IMG/VR virus record: IMGVR_UViG_3300025233_000047
Location: 1 to 45,612 of that record
Direction: 5' to 3' (one strand)
Source of the DNA: a virus
DNA length: 45,612 bases
The notes under the pieces were generated by a model. That model was given only the letters and a program-made list of their open reading frames with translations, made no database searches and had not been told where the DNA came from. Position numbers and translations under genes: made by a program. Shown in pieces: positions 7,792-15,217 of the stretch. Numbering within the stretch: the stretch's first letter is position 1; each line of letters opens with the position of its first letter.

Positions 7792-7932
7792 ATGGACACG
7801 GAGGAAATATTTGAAATACTGCAAAGTTGTGATGTCGATCAATTAATGATGATCCAGTCCGTTGCCCACGACCTACAATTGGAACACATTGAAGAGCGCT
7901 TGTGCCAGCTGATCTCTCTTTTAAGAGAGTGA
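7792..7932 (+). CDS. 46-aa protein, candidate SOS-induced antirepressor
   Basis: This short gene (46 codons plus TGA) starts with ATG 9 bases after GGGAG and begins MDTEEIFEILQSCDVDQLMM. It is predicted to be all helical and acidic to neutral, and no family is recognised. It follows the LexA-box promoter and converges on the CI-like repressor gene with 13 bases between stops. Since the repressor has no self-cleavage domain, a small damage-induced protein that inactivates it would complete the switch. The role is inferred from promoter and position only. Confidence 0.6.
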   Translation: MDTEEIFEILQSCDVDQLMMIQSVAHDLQLEHIEERLCQLISLLRE

Positions 7933-7945
7933 TGCTGGCTTCAAC

Positions 7946-8305
7946 TCACTTCTTATTATCCTCTTTTAACGCTTCTAACATATCCATCAATATTTTTCTT
8001 TTCTGTTCAGGAAGATTATTGATATCTTCTGCAAGTTTAAGCGTTCCATCAACTATATAATGTTCTTTGGCTTCTCGTACGGTTGCATACATAACTTCAG
8101 GTTCATTAAATCCAGATAATTGAGAAGGGGATACATCATAAAGAGTGGCTAGTTTATTGATCATCTCTAAGTCTGGTTCCCTGAGATCGTATTCCCAGTT
8201 TGCATATGTGCTACTTCTCTTCAATCCTAATTGTTTTGAAACGTATACCTGAGACCATCCGAGTTTTTCTCGTTCTCTTCGCAGACGCTCTCCTAAAGTA
8301 GACAT
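7946..8305 (-). CDS. CI-like lysogeny repressor (XRE family)
   Basis: This 119-aa protein has an N-terminal HTH_3 domain (LGERLRREREKLGWSQVYVSKQLGLKRSSTYANWEYDL region, residues 4-60) and a short helical C-terminal tail (about 75-119). There is no S24/LexA-like peptidase domain, so it cannot be cut by RecA in the lambda manner. GGGAGG lies 8 bases before the ATG. It is divergent from the Cro-like gene across the operator region. It most likely binds the TTACAC palindromes there. Confidence 0.88.
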   Translation of the reverse strand: MSTLGERLRREREKLGWSQVYVSKQLGLKRSSTYANWEYDLREPDLEMINKLATLYDVSPSQLSGFNEPEVMYATVREAKEHYIVDGTLKLAEDINNLPEQKRKILMDMLEALKEDNKK

Positions 8306-8338
8306 TTACACACCTCCCAATATTTAATCTTACCACTC

Positions 8339-8430
8339 TTACACAATAAAAATAATTATTTACACTAAAAGTGTTGACTTACACGTTTTGTGTATGTATT
8401 ATAAAGACATGAGTTACACGAAATGAGTAA
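8339..8430. promoter_or_regulatory. Lysogeny-switch operators and rightward early promoter
   Basis: Three 17-bp sites of form TTACAC-N5-GTGTAA are seen: O1 8360-8376 (right arm GTGTTG), O2 8379-8395 (GTGTAT) and O3 8414-8430 (GAGTAA), plus a half-site TTACAC at 8339-8344. A sound promoter overlaps them: -35 TTGACT (8374-8379), 17-base spacer and -10 TATTAT (8397-8402), reading to the Cro-like gene. O2 fills the spacer, so repressor there would shut early transcription. Confidence 0.8.
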
Positions 8431-8443
8431 AGAGGTGAGACGG

Positions 8444-8686
8444 ATGAGACAAAAACTTAGAAAACTAAGAATGGAAAGAGGCATTAGCCAAACATTCCTT
8501 TCGAAGAAGCTAGGATTCAGTTATCCAAGTGGATACTGCAACATTGAAGCAGGACGTAACAGACTCGGGTATGAACAAGCAGTTATTATTGCCGAAATAC
8601 TCGGAGTTGATGTTTCGGACTTGGAAGAAGAGCAGCTTTTTTTTGAGAAAAAGTTACACGAAAAGTGTAATAAAAAATTAGCTTAA
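8444..8686 (+). CDS. Cro-like XRE regulator
   Basis: This 80-aa protein with an HTH_3 domain (LRKLRMERGISQTFLSKKLG, then a recognition helix in YPSGYCNIEAGRNRLG) is the first gene of the early rightward operon and the probable counterpart of the CI-like repressor. The ATG at 8444 is preferred over the in-frame ATG at 8423, because AGAGGTG lies 6 bases before it while the earlier one lies inside operator O3 without a ribosome binding site. Its last codons contain a perfect operator (8654-8670). Confidence 0.85.
   Translation: MRQKLRKLRMERGISQTFLSKKLGFSYPSGYCNIEAGRNRLGYEQAVIIAEILGVDVSDLEEEQLFFEKKLHEKCNKKLA
8654..8670. promoter_or_regulatory. Perfect operator inside the end of the Cro-like gene
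   Basis: TTACACGAAAAGTGTAA is the only fully symmetrical copy of the operator in the window. It lies inside the coding sequence, 16 bases before the stop and about 250 bp downstream of the others, a spacing that could allow looping or a roadblock to the antirepressor gene. Confidence 0.65.
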
Positions 8687-8702
8687 CAAGGAGCGAATAA
8701 CC

Positions 8703-9485
8703 ATGAACCAATTAAACATCGTTAACAACCAAGGTAAACTGCTGGCAGACAGCCGCGACATTGCAACAATGACAGGGAGACTTCATAAGAATCTGGTCCG
8801 AGATATTGAGACATATAAAGAAGTGTTGAGTGAAAGCTCAGATTTGAGCCCTCAGGATTTTTTCATCGAAAGTACTTACAAAACAGAAGGAAATAACAAG
8901 ACGTACAAGCACTTTCTTCTAACAAGAATGGGCTGCGACATGGTAGCTAACAAGATGACTGGACAAAAAGGCGTACTCTTCACAGCCACTTACGTATCCC
9001 GGTTCGCTGAAATGGAACGCAAGTTGGCAATGCCGAATCTTCCGCAGAACTACAAAGAAGCATTGGTTGCCCTGGTGGATCAGGTGGACAAAAACGAAAA
9101 ACTTCACACTGAAAACTTAATGCTTGAACAACGTGTGAGAGAGTACGAACCCAAATTGACCTACCTGGACCAAATCTTACAAAGCAAAGATACGGTGACG
9201 GTGACGCAGATCGCCAAGGACTACGGTTTGTCCGGAACAGCGCTGAACCAAATCCTTCATGAAGAAAAGGTGCAGTACAAACAAAATGATCAGTGGTTGC
9301 TGTACTCCAAACACCAAGACAAAGGATATACCAAGTCTAGAACGATCGATATTCATCACAACAGCGGCGAACGTTCGGTGCGCATGAATACACGATGGAC
9401 TCAGCCAGGAAGATTATTCATACACGGAATACTAAGTAAGCGTGGAATCATCCCATTCATGGATCGGGAAAACCCTGGAGCATAA
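8703..9485 (+). CDS. Phage antirepressor, Rha + KilAC domains
   Basis: This 260-aa protein has an N-terminal Rha-type regulatory domain (DSRDIATMTGRLHKNLVRDIE through the conserved FLLTRMGCDMVANKMTGQKG, residues 15-105), a coiled-coil linker (about 115-150), and a C-terminal KilAC/ANT domain (VTVTQIAKDYGLSGTALNQIL... through RWTQPGRLFIHGIL, residues 165-250). Such proteins bind DNA or repressors and help lytic development. It follows the Cro-like gene by 16 bases in the early operon with a clear AAGGAG. Confidence 0.9.
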   Translation: MNQLNIVNNQGKLLADSRDIATMTGRLHKNLVRDIETYKEVLSESSDLSPQDFFIESTYKTEGNNKTYKHFLLTRMGCDMVANKMTGQKGVLFTATYVSRFAEMERKLAMPNLPQNYKEALVALVDQVDKNEKLHTENLMLEQRVREYEPKLTYLDQILQSKDTVTVTQIAKDYGLSGTALNQILHEEKVQYKQNDQWLLYSKHQDKGYTKSRTIDIHHNSGERSVRMNTRWTQPGRLFIHGILSKRGIIPFMDRENPGA

Positions 9486-9587
9486 GTAAACACAACATGC
9501 AGATATGTATGTAAGGACAAGCCCTATATATTGTACAACCATGAAACAAACTATGAAAGTGAAAATTATCCAATGGAGGTAATTACC

Positions 9588-9827
9588 GTGATATCAAGAT
9601 ACACACCAAAAGAAGATTTGCCGGAAGTACTAACACCTCAAGACATCGCTGATTACATGGGAGTCACGCGTTTGACGATTTACCGCCTGATCCAGATACC
9701 GAACGACAAAGGTGGCATTCCATTCTTCTCAGTCGGCGTATCCAAACATTCATCTAAACGAGTAGTAAAGAAAGACTTCCTGCGGTGGCTTGAAAAACAA
9801 ACAGAAAGAGGTGTTATGCATGCGTAA
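9588..9827 (+). CDS. Excisionase-like MerR/HTH_17 protein
   Basis: This 79-aa protein carries LTPQDIADYMGVTRLTIYRLI, the winged-helix motif of excisionases and other helix-turn-helix_17 proteins. The GTG at 9588 is chosen because GGAGGT lies 7 bases before it; the frame is open further up to TTG 9531 but without a ribosome binding site. It may direct excision with the integrase or act as a regulator. The preceding 9486-9587 gap shows nothing else clear. Confidence 0.75.
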   Translation: MISRYTPKEDLPEVLTPQDIADYMGVTRLTIYRLIQIPNDKGGIPFFSVGVSKHSSKRVVKKDFLRWLEKQTERGVMHA

Positions 9828-10035
9828 ACTCGAACTGGTCGGCAAGAAGAACAACGTAATCCCGATCATCAACCCAGCAACAAAATGTGGCTGCAACAAG
9901 CCAGCTGAGTACGAAGTGTACGAAGGGCTAACACGACAAGGACATTGCTTAAATTGCATGCTCGAAGCGGTAGACAACCAACATGCTGTTTCCGTGAGAA
10001 AGATAGGCGGAGGAGGATACGACGATGCAAGTTGA
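9820..10035 (+). CDS. Small Cys-containing phage protein, unknown
   Basis: This 71-aa protein starts at the ATG after AAAGAGGTG, overlapping the previous gene by 8 bases. It has KCGCNKPAEYEVYEG and HCLNCML, so four cysteines that could bind one zinc. No family is recognised. It is coupled to the next gene by an 11-base overlap. Confidence 0.65.
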   Translation: MRKLELVGKKNNVIPIINPATKCGCNKPAEYEVYEGLTRQGHCLNCMLEAVDNQHAVSVRKIGGGGYDDAS

Positions 10036-10279
10036 GGGAATGAGAAGTAGCGAAACACCTTTGACGGTGTACCGAGTGGTTACCGATGCAGGCCGGGTGC
10101 TCAGTTGGAACGCCTTCGACTACAACGACCTGTTCCGCCAGTTGCGCAGGAGGGGGCACGATCCAATATATGCAAAGCCTTTAAGCGAGTATGAAGCCGA
10201 GATAGCGGATAGAGAAGAACAGGAACGCCTACATCATGAGTTGCAACAGGCAATTGAGGAGGAACGAAAGACAGCGTGA
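10025..10279 (+). CDS. Hypothetical early phage protein
   Basis: This 84-aa protein has a strong AGGAGG before ATG 10025. The N-terminal half is globular (TVYRVVTDAGRVLSWNAFDY) and the C-terminal third is a highly charged helix (ADREEQERLHHELQQAIEEE). Function is unknown. It lies in an unbroken early operon. Confidence 0.65.
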   Translation: MQVEGMRSSETPLTVYRVVTDAGRVLSWNAFDYNDLFRQLRRRGHDPIYAKPLSEYEAEIADREEQERLHHELQQAIEEERKTA

Positions 10280-10485
10280 AACAACAGACATTCAAGAGTG
10301 TGGACGACATCCTACGGTATTACGGGTGGGAGGCTCCTATCAAGGTAGTGGAGGTGAGAAAGGATGAAAGTTCCGCCGACAAATCGAAATCACTTCCTAC
10401 AGATGGCGAAGATTGCAAGCGAGAGAGGGACGCTGACGGAGACGCTGAAACGGGTGTACCTGATGAACTACGCCAAAGCCGTTAA
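10276..10485 (+). CDS. Possible small protein overlapping the next gene
   Basis: This 69-aa frame with a GTG start overlaps the stop of the previous gene by 4 bases (GTGA). The first 30 residues look natural (SVDDILRYYGWEAPIKVVEV), while the rest is low-complexity and shares 122 bases with a better-supported gene in another frame. One of the two may be non-coding over the overlap. Confidence 0.35.
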   Translation: MKQQTFKSVDDILRYYGWEAPIKVVEVRKDESSADKSKSLPTDGEDCKRERDADGDAETGVPDELRQSR

Positions 10486-10540
10486 ACGAGAAAAGGCCGC
10501 CGTAGCATCGGCAGCCCAAGAAAGACGATTTGCAAATTGA
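10364..10540 (+). CDS. Small basic hypothetical protein
   Basis: This 58-aa protein has ATG after GGAGGTGAGAAAGG and begins MKVPPTNRNHFLQMAKIASE. It is rich in Lys, Arg and Ala and probably helical (LKRVYLMNYAKAVKREKA). No family is recognised. It is embedded in the early operon and overlaps the weaker frame at 10276. Confidence 0.55.
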   Translation: MKVPPTNRNHFLQMAKIASERGTLTETLKRVYLMNYAKAVKREKAAVASAAQERRFAN

Positions 10541-10577
10541 ATTACAGATAATATACCACAACGAAAGGAGCATGACA

Positions 10578-10823
10578 ATGTTCACTAGAGTCAAATACGT
10601 GCCTAAACATAAGGAGGACGGACATTATCTGGACCAATACGGGCAGCCTGTTCCAACCTTCATGAAAGCCATAAAATTCTTTACACCTGATGATGACTTC
10701 GCCGTTTGGTTGCTTGGTAGATACGGCCCGGATAAACCGCAAGAATACTTTGCTTCTCCAATAGAGATCACTCAAAAGGAACTGGAGGTCCAACCAGATG
10801 AACATTTACCAGAAGCTAATTGA
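10578..10823 (+). CDS. Hypothetical protein before the ERF gene
   Basis: This 81-aa protein starts at the second of two close ATGs, as AAAGGAG is 7 bases before it and only 1 before the first. It contains KHKEDGHYLDQYGQPVPTFM and has an acidic C-terminus. It overlaps the ERF gene by 26 bases, so the two are translationally coupled. The role is unknown; association with recombination is suggested only by position. Confidence 0.65.
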   Translation: MFTRVKYVPKHKEDGHYLDQYGQPVPTFMKAIKFFTPDDDFAVWLLGRYGPDKPQEYFASPIEITQKELEVQPDEHLPEAN

Positions 10824-11439
10824 AGTCCGGAAGGAAGTCCCGTATCTGCAAAAAGCTGATCAAGGTGCCCAGTACAGTTATACCGGTTCGAGTCGTGTCC
10901 TTGCCTCACTAAAAAGTAAAATGGACGAGCTCGGACTGCTGCTGGTGCCAGCAATCACTAAACCAACATTACACGAGTCACCAATTGAATATAAGGATCA
11001 AAGTGGCAATGTCACTAAACGAACGACAACCTACTTTACAGAGCTTGAAATGACCATGACATGGATCAATGCAGATGACCCAAAAGAGACTATCACGGTT
11101 CCTTGGTACGGTCAGGGAGTGGATATTGCAGGTGAAAAGGGAGTCGGCAAGGCGCTGACGTACGCAGAGAAATACTTCATGCTGAAATTCTTCAACATCG
11201 CTACGGACAAGGATGATCCAGACGCATTCCAAGAGAAGCATGATCTGGTGCAGATGATCAGTCAGCAACAAGTAGATGAAATTAAATCACTGTGGAGCGG
11301 ACTTGGATACCAAGAACCAAAACTCAATGAACAAACCGCCAAGCTTTATAAAAAACCATTAATTCGGCTAACAGAGAAAATGGCACATGAATTTATCGAA
11401 AATTTAAAGTCCATGAAGGACACAAAGGAGACTGCTTAA
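10798..11439 (+). CDS. erf: ERF-family single-strand annealing recombinase
   Basis: This 213-aa protein has the ERF signature: N-terminal [20 protein letters not shown], and the block [20 protein letters not shown] with ATDKDDPDA near residue 140. ERF proteins anneal complementary single strands and help circularise phage DNA. The C-terminal about 55 residues form a linker and helical tail that could contact SSB. It is followed directly by ssb, the usual recombination pair. Confidence 0.92.
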   Translation: MNIYQKLIEVRKEVPYLQKADQGAQYSYTGSSRVLASLKSKMDELGLLLVPAITKPTLHESPIEYKDQSGNVTKRTTTYFTELEMTMTWINADDPKETITVPWYGQGVDIAGEKGVGKALTYAEKYFMLKFFNIATDKDDPDAFQEKHDLVQMISQQQVDEIKSLWSGLGYQEPKLNEQTAKLYKKPLIRLTEKMAHEFIENLKSMKDTKETA

Positions 11440-11440
11440 C

Positions 11441-11821
11441 ATGCTGAACCGCTCAATTTTGATTGGAAGATTAACCCGAGACCCTGAACTGAGATACACA
11501 CCAAACGGCATCGCTACTGCATCCTTTAACCTCGCTGTTGATCGAGCGTTCGGTGACAAAGAAACAGACTTCATCCCAGTGGTGACATGGCGGCAAACAG
11601 CTGAAGCATGTGCGAACTATCTTCGCAAAGGCCGCTTATGCGCTGTAGAGGGCCGCATACAGGTTCGGAACTACGAGAACAACGAGGGTAAGCGAGTATA
11701 CGTGACTGAGGTCATAGCGGACAACGTGCGTTTCCTAGAGCGCGGAGAGCAGCAGGAGAGCACGCAGAGCAGAGATGAAGGCAAGCCAATCGATATCGCA
11801 GACGATGACCTTCCATTCTGA
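11441..11821 (+). CDS. ssb: Single-stranded DNA-binding protein
   Basis: This 126-aa protein has an OB fold beginning [23 protein letters not shown], with the conserved FNLAVDR and [15 protein letters not shown], and ends in the acidic tip ADDDLPF that recruits partner proteins. It is shorter than host SSB because the linker is brief. It works with ERF in recombination and with the replication proteins downstream. Confidence 0.95.
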   Translation: MLNRSILIGRLTRDPELRYTPNGIATASFNLAVDRAFGDKETDFIPVVTWRQTAEACANYLRKGRLCAVEGRIQVRNYENNEGKRVYVTEVIADNVRFLERGEQQESTQSRDEGKPIDIADDDLPF

Positions 11822-12051
11822 TGAGATACCAAGACACCCTATTCTACGACGACGGCAGCCCAATCAGCCCAGTAACAGACGGACCATTCGGAGAGGAGAC
11901 TCACTATGCTGGCACGCAAGAAGGAAAAGAACATCATGCCTTGGAGGATGAACCTGTTCAACCACCACCACGAGGACGTGCAGATACTTATAAACGACAT
12001 TGTGCGGCACAGAGAGTCTCAAATAAAGAGGTATGGACGAGAATCCTATGA
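11821..12051 (+). CDS. Possible small protein overlapping ssb stop
   Basis: This 76-aa frame starts in an ATGA overlap with ssb, begins [17 protein letters not shown] and then becomes low-complexity. Over the last 146 bases it shares DNA with the gene at 11906, which has the better ribosome binding site and composition. Only its beginning is likely to be translated if at all. Confidence 0.35.
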   Translation: MRYQDTLFYDDGSPISPVTDGPFGEETHYAGTQEGKEHHALEDEPVQPPPRGRADTYKRHCAAQRVSNKEVWTRIL

Positions 12052-12124
12052 TCGACTCATGGAGAAGAACAAACTCAACAACGTGAACACTAAAGGTTTC
12101 TGGCAGCAAGCAAAGCTAGTTTAA
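11906..12124 (+). CDS. Small hypothetical protein
   Basis: This 72-aa protein with GAGAGGAG before the ATG is helical and basic, with the stretch HHHEDVQILINDIVRHRESQ and LMEKNKLNNVNTKGFWQ. No family is recognised. Confidence 0.55.
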   Translation: MLARKKEKNIMPWRMNLFNHHHEDVQILINDIVRHRESQIKRYGRESYDRLMEKNKLNNVNTKGFWQQAKLV

Positions 12125-12160
12125 CCCACCAATAAACCATCTAAGGGAGGATACACCCAT

Positions 12161-12334
12161 ATGGAGCGTCCACAACTCACTGCTACCGCATTACAGATAT
12201 GCGAACAGAATTACAAGTCCAATTGCGGAGGCTGCCCCATCAGATCATCGTGCGTGCAACGTATTGGAGCGGGTCAAGATGCGTTTAATCGTTGGATTAC
12301 AGGCGTTAACGAAGCAGCAGAGGGAAAAGGTTAG
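12161..12334 (+). CDS. Cys-rich microprotein
   Basis: This 57-aa protein with GGGAGG upstream has four cysteines in the spacing C-N7-CxxC-N5-C (LQICEQNYKSNCGGCPIRSSC region), suggesting a zinc or iron-sulfur site. Function is unknown. A GGGG-TAT-CCCC mini hairpin starts right at its stop codon. Confidence 0.6.
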   Translation: MERPQLTATALQICEQNYKSNCGGCPIRSSCVQRIGAGQDAFNRWITGVNEAAEGKG

Positions 12335-12402
12335 GGGTATCCCCGGATAACAGAGGAAGGGAATACCCTCCCTTCCCACCACACATAAAGGAGCGGATAA
12401 AC

Positions 12403-12576
12403 ATGGAAAAGCAAGTGATTGAGGTAAGCAAGGAGCACGCCGTAAAAGTCGGACGTGTTATGGAGAAGATGGCAGAGGCAGGAATAGATATCACACGTAG
12501 CGAGGCTGCTGAACATTGCATTGATTGGGCGCATGAATTGTTGTTCGAAAAAGGAATGAAAATCCGCAAGAAATAA
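12403..12576 (+). CDS. Small helical hypothetical protein
   Basis: This 57-aa protein with AAGGAG upstream begins MEKQVIEVSKEHAVKVGRVM and ends in a basic tail KGMKIRKK. The pattern SEAAEHCIDWAHELL suggests a ribbon-helix-helix or helical bundle, but no clear family is seen. Confidence 0.6.
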   Translation: MEKQVIEVSKEHAVKVGRVMEKMAEAGIDITRSEAAEHCIDWAHELLFEKGMKIRKK

Positions 12577-12610
12577 TGTGGGTTTAGGCCCACCAAAGGA
12601 GAGATAACAC

Positions 12611-12778
12611 ATGACTACATTTGATCGCGATGACGAGGAACAAAAGGAAGACTTCTTGGAAGAGATTCGAATGATACTAGCGGCACGTGGGATTGAATCG
12701 GAATGGAAGGACATTGAGACTGATAGAAAAAGCAATGATGCAGTTGTTACATTCGTTTTCAAGAACGTAGTCGAATAG
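12611..12778 (+). CDS. Small acidic hypothetical protein
   Basis: This 55-aa protein with AAAGGAGAG upstream begins MTTFDRDDEEQKEDFLEEIR. It is strongly acidic at the N-terminus with a beta-like C-terminus (DAVVTFVFKNVVE). No family is recognised. Confidence 0.6.
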   Translation: MTTFDRDDEEQKEDFLEEIRMILAARGIESEWKDIETDRKSNDAVVTFVFKNVVE

Positions 12779-12818
12779 ATTGAGGCTGTCGGCCTCTAAC
12801 CAAGGAGGGATATACAAG

Positions 12819-13286
12819 ATGGCTGATCCTCTCATAACAACGGTTTGCAGATTCAAACTTTTCAAACAGCCATACAAGATTGGCGACACTTACGAATCAG
12901 GCGGTGAAACAAGGCTTGTACTGGGCATTGAAGGGTTCGAGTTAAACAGACACAGCAATGTATTGAAGGTTCGCTACACTTGTCAACGGCTGGATGTACT
13001 CGACTTCGTGAGCAAAGGTAAAGCTTACCCAGAACCGCATCAAATAGAAATGGAAGCAACTCTCAGGCATGAAAAATGGGATAAGGTCAGTGATCTGAAC
13101 CTCGGAACAACAACGACATATCGGGGTGAGAGATACAAGATTCTGGAGTATACGGAAATCAGCCTGAAAGGGACGGACCTGTACGTGAGTTTCTTGGCTC
13201 GCCAGGTGCATCCAGTGGACCGCAAGGAAGCGAAGGCGAAGCTTTTGAACGAGCGCCGCAAGAAGTTGAAATTTGAAATCATTTGA
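12819..13286 (+). CDS. Hypothetical phage protein, beta-rich
   Basis: This 155-aa protein begins at the ATG after AAGGAGGG; the frame extends 13 codons upstream without a site. It has two similar halves built around 'Y.IGDTYESGGETRLVLGIE' and 'TTYRGERYKILEYTEI', suggesting a duplicated small beta domain, and a basic tail (NERRKKLKFE). Function is unknown. Confidence 0.65.
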   Translation: MADPLITTVCRFKLFKQPYKIGDTYESGGETRLVLGIEGFELNRHSNVLKVRYTCQRLDVLDFVSKGKAYPEPHQIEMEATLRHEKWDKVSDLNLGTTTTYRGERYKILEYTEISLKGTDLYVSFLARQVHPVDRKEAKAKLLNERRKKLKFEII

Positions 13287-13302
13287 GGGAGGAAGAACAG
13301 TC

Positions 13303-13662
13303 ATGAGTATGAGTAAGCAGGAAGAAATCAAACAAGCGTTGGCGGCAGCTACACCGGGGCCGTGGGTTGCAAGTGGTGACGCCGTTAGAACGAGTGATGA
13401 CAAATGGATATGCCAGATGTACGAAGGCGAATACGATTGCGAATGTGATTTCAGTGAGTTTCCGAATGCTAAAAGTAATGCTGGGTTAATCGCCAAGGCT
13501 CCTGAATATATCGCTTATCTTCTGGAAGAGAACGAACGGCTTCGCAGCGCCCTAGAGACAACTTTGTTCCATCTAAAAAAAGAATACTACATGTCAGCAG
13601 AGGATTCTATTGAAGAGGCATTGGCGGTGGGTCAGGAAGGAGAGGGGAACCAAGATGAGTAA
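13303..13662 (+). CDS. Ead/Ea22-like early phage protein
   Basis: This 119-aa protein has the pattern AATPGPWVASGDAV...NAGLIAKAPEYIAYLLEENERLR, resembling the Ead/Ea22 family of lambdoid early proteins of unknown role. A leucine-rich helix follows. The start is the ATG 10 bases after GAGGGAGG. It overlaps the next gene by 8 bases. Confidence 0.6.
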   Translation: MSMSKQEEIKQALAAATPGPWVASGDAVRTSDDKWICQMYEGEYDCECDFSEFPNAKSNAGLIAKAPEYIAYLLEENERLRSALETTLFHLKKEYYMSAEDSIEEALAVGQEGEGNQDE

Positions 13663-13933
13663 CATGGGATTCGGAATGTGGCACGATGGCGGAAATCCAT
13701 CCTGTTATGTAGCGCCTAAACATGATTATGATTCTCCTGAAGATTTCAAAGAAGAATGCATTTCTGAAGCTGATGGGTTTTATGAGGTCGGACCTGTGCG
13801 TGAGAGGCATGCAAGATGGTTTCCGGTAGCGCCGGAAGGGATCGACATAGACGGTGGATGTTATGGATTTTGTTCTGCTGGACGCGGGTCGTTCGCCGTT
13901 TGGGTCGCTGATGTAAAAGAGATTGAGGAATGA
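13655..13933 (+). CDS. Hypothetical protein
   Basis: This 92-aa protein with GGAGAGGGG upstream is rich in aromatic and glycine residues (GFGMWHDGGNPSCYVAPKHD, YGFCSAGRGSFAVWV). No family is recognised. Confidence 0.6.
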   Translation: MSNMGFGMWHDGGNPSCYVAPKHDYDSPEDFKEECISEADGFYEVGPVRERHARWFPVAPEGIDIDGGCYGFCSAGRGSFAVWVADVKEIEE

Positions 13934-13974
13934 GGTCCTTTGGGCCTCTCCCTACTAAGGAGGATATAACACAT

Positions 13975-14286
13975 ATGAACGTGTACAAAGTCCAAAATCA
14001 TTATATAGCAGCTGAGTTGGCAGCTCACGCATGGTATGAGTACATGGAAGCAACAACAGACATTGAATACATCTTCGATCACACCTCGCTAAATGAAGGG
14101 GAAAGCGAAGATTATCCCATCACTATAAAACGCCTCACTGAGAAAGAAATTGATACTATGACAGTCCCATGTTGCCAAGACGGTTGTGAGGAGTGTGAGG
14201 AACTGGACGAACATGCCCAATATACATTCCGTCAACTCATAAATAGAGACGGGGACTTCCCTCGCGTAATCGCATTTGACCTTTAG
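13975..14286 (+). CDS. Hypothetical acidic protein with Cys cluster
   Basis: This 103-aa protein with the AGGAGGATATAACACAT linker begins MNVYKVQNHYIAAELAAHAW. A central cluster VPCCQDGCEECEELDE gives four cysteines in nine residues and may bind metal. The N-terminal pattern resembles small phage proteins that act on antirestriction or host factors, but nothing definite can be said. Confidence 0.6.
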   Translation: MNVYKVQNHYIAAELAAHAWYEYMEATTDIEYIFDHTSLNEGESEDYPITIKRLTEKEIDTMTVPCCQDGCEECEELDEHAQYTFRQLINRDGDFPRVIAFDL

Positions 14287-14301
14287 GGAGGATATAACAC
14301 G

Positions 14302-14484
14302 ATGGGCATCAATCCATTCTCCAACATGTTCAAATTCAAAGGATATACGAAATGGTACCACTTTTTCTGGGCAATGCCGTTAGCATGCATATTTCTTTTC
14401 ATCTTCTTCATTTTACCGTTCCTAGTGATCGGATTGCCGATTCGGATTATAGACAAATTGCAAAGCAAGTTCAAACGAAAATAG
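14302..14484 (+). CDS. Small single-pass membrane protein
   Basis: This 60-aa protein has one strong hydrophobic segment (FFWAMPLACIFLFIFFILPF, extending to LVIGLP) and a basic C-terminus (KLQSKFKRK). The ribosome binding site is GGGAGG. The role is unknown; small early membrane proteins of phages often alter host functions. Confidence 0.65.
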   Translation: MGINPFSNMFKFKGYTKWYHFFWAMPLACIFLFIFFILPFLVIGLPIRIIDKLQSKFKRK

Positions 14485-14502
14485 GTTAGGGAGGATAAAT
14501 AG

Positions 14503-14832
14503 ATGACACAAACAGCAGAAGTCACAGAAGAAGAAGTGTATGCCAGTTTTGTGCAATCAGCTATGACGATCATGGACCCGACAGGCGGTGCTAGAAACAT
14601 AGATTATCTATCTCATATGCATAAGATCAGTAAATATAAAGCGAGAAAGCTTGTACATGCGCTTCGCGATAAAGGGTGGATAGAACTAAAGTGCTTCCCT
14701 AATTTGTGTGAAGATGAGTTTTACCCACCATACTGGGCATACGTACTGACGGAAAAGGGACGGGACACGGATTACTATCGTCGAGAAAGCGAAAAGCATC
14801 ATCAAATATTGCAACATTGCTTTGGCTTATAA
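14503..14832 (+). CDS. Winged-helix-like hypothetical protein
   Basis: This 109-aa protein has a segment NIDYLSHMHKISKYKARKLVHALRDKGWIEL, followed by a wing-like YWAYVLTEKGR, the layout of a winged helix DNA-binding fold. GGGAGG precedes the ATG. It could be a small regulator; direct targets cannot be told. Confidence 0.55.
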   Translation: MTQTAEVTEEEVYASFVQSAMTIMDPTGGARNIDYLSHMHKISKYKARKLVHALRDKGWIELKCFPNLCEDEFYPPYWAYVLTEKGRDTDYYRRESEKHHQILQHCFGL

Positions 14833-14849
14833 CATAGGAGGGATAGACG

Positions 14850-15119
14850 ATGAATCTTGAATACAAAGGTCTAAATCATCGAAATAGGGCTGTATGGATT
14901 GATTTGGATTACTACGATGAGATGAAGCCTTGGCATTTTGAGCTAGAAGAATGGAAAATACCACGCTATCGGGAGCTGGTTGAGACAGCCGAAAGTTGCA
15001 TGGGTAGAAAGCTTACTAGACCGGAGGCCCAAACGATGGAATGGCTGTCTGGCGGCGAGGCGGAAACATGCAAGATAATTAGTAATTTCATCAATGAAGC
15101 TAATCAGAACAAGAAGTGA
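14850..15119 (+). CDS. Hypothetical protein
   Basis: This 89-aa protein with AGGAGGGATAGACG upstream has DLDYYDEMKPWHFELEEWK and a conserved-looking LTRPEAQTMEWLSGGEAETC. No family is recognised. A TGGCC-GATA-GGCCA hairpin follows the stop. Confidence 0.6.
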   Translation: MNLEYKGLNHRNRAVWIDLDYYDEMKPWHFELEEWKIPRYRELVETAESCMGRKLTRPEAQTMEWLSGGEAETCKIISNFINEANQNKK

Positions 15120-15217
15120 TGCAATATGGCCGATAGGCCACCGATTCGACCGCAATACTCAACGAAGTGGAGGCCGGATAAGGGTTTCTGGTCTCCCCAA
15201 ATAGGAGGATATACAAG

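Larger units (their letters stand above)
12334..15140 (+). repeat. Recurrent stop-codon mini hairpins and shared ribosome-binding linkers
   Basis: Five gene junctions in this stretch open with a short G/C hairpin at or just after the stop: 12334-12344, 12578-12593, 12782-12796, 13932-13948 and 15127-15140. Each is followed within about 10-70 bases by a ribosome-binding linker close to AGGAGGATATAACACATATG. The hairpins have no T-run, so they are unlikely to terminate. Their function is unknown. Confidence 0.6.
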
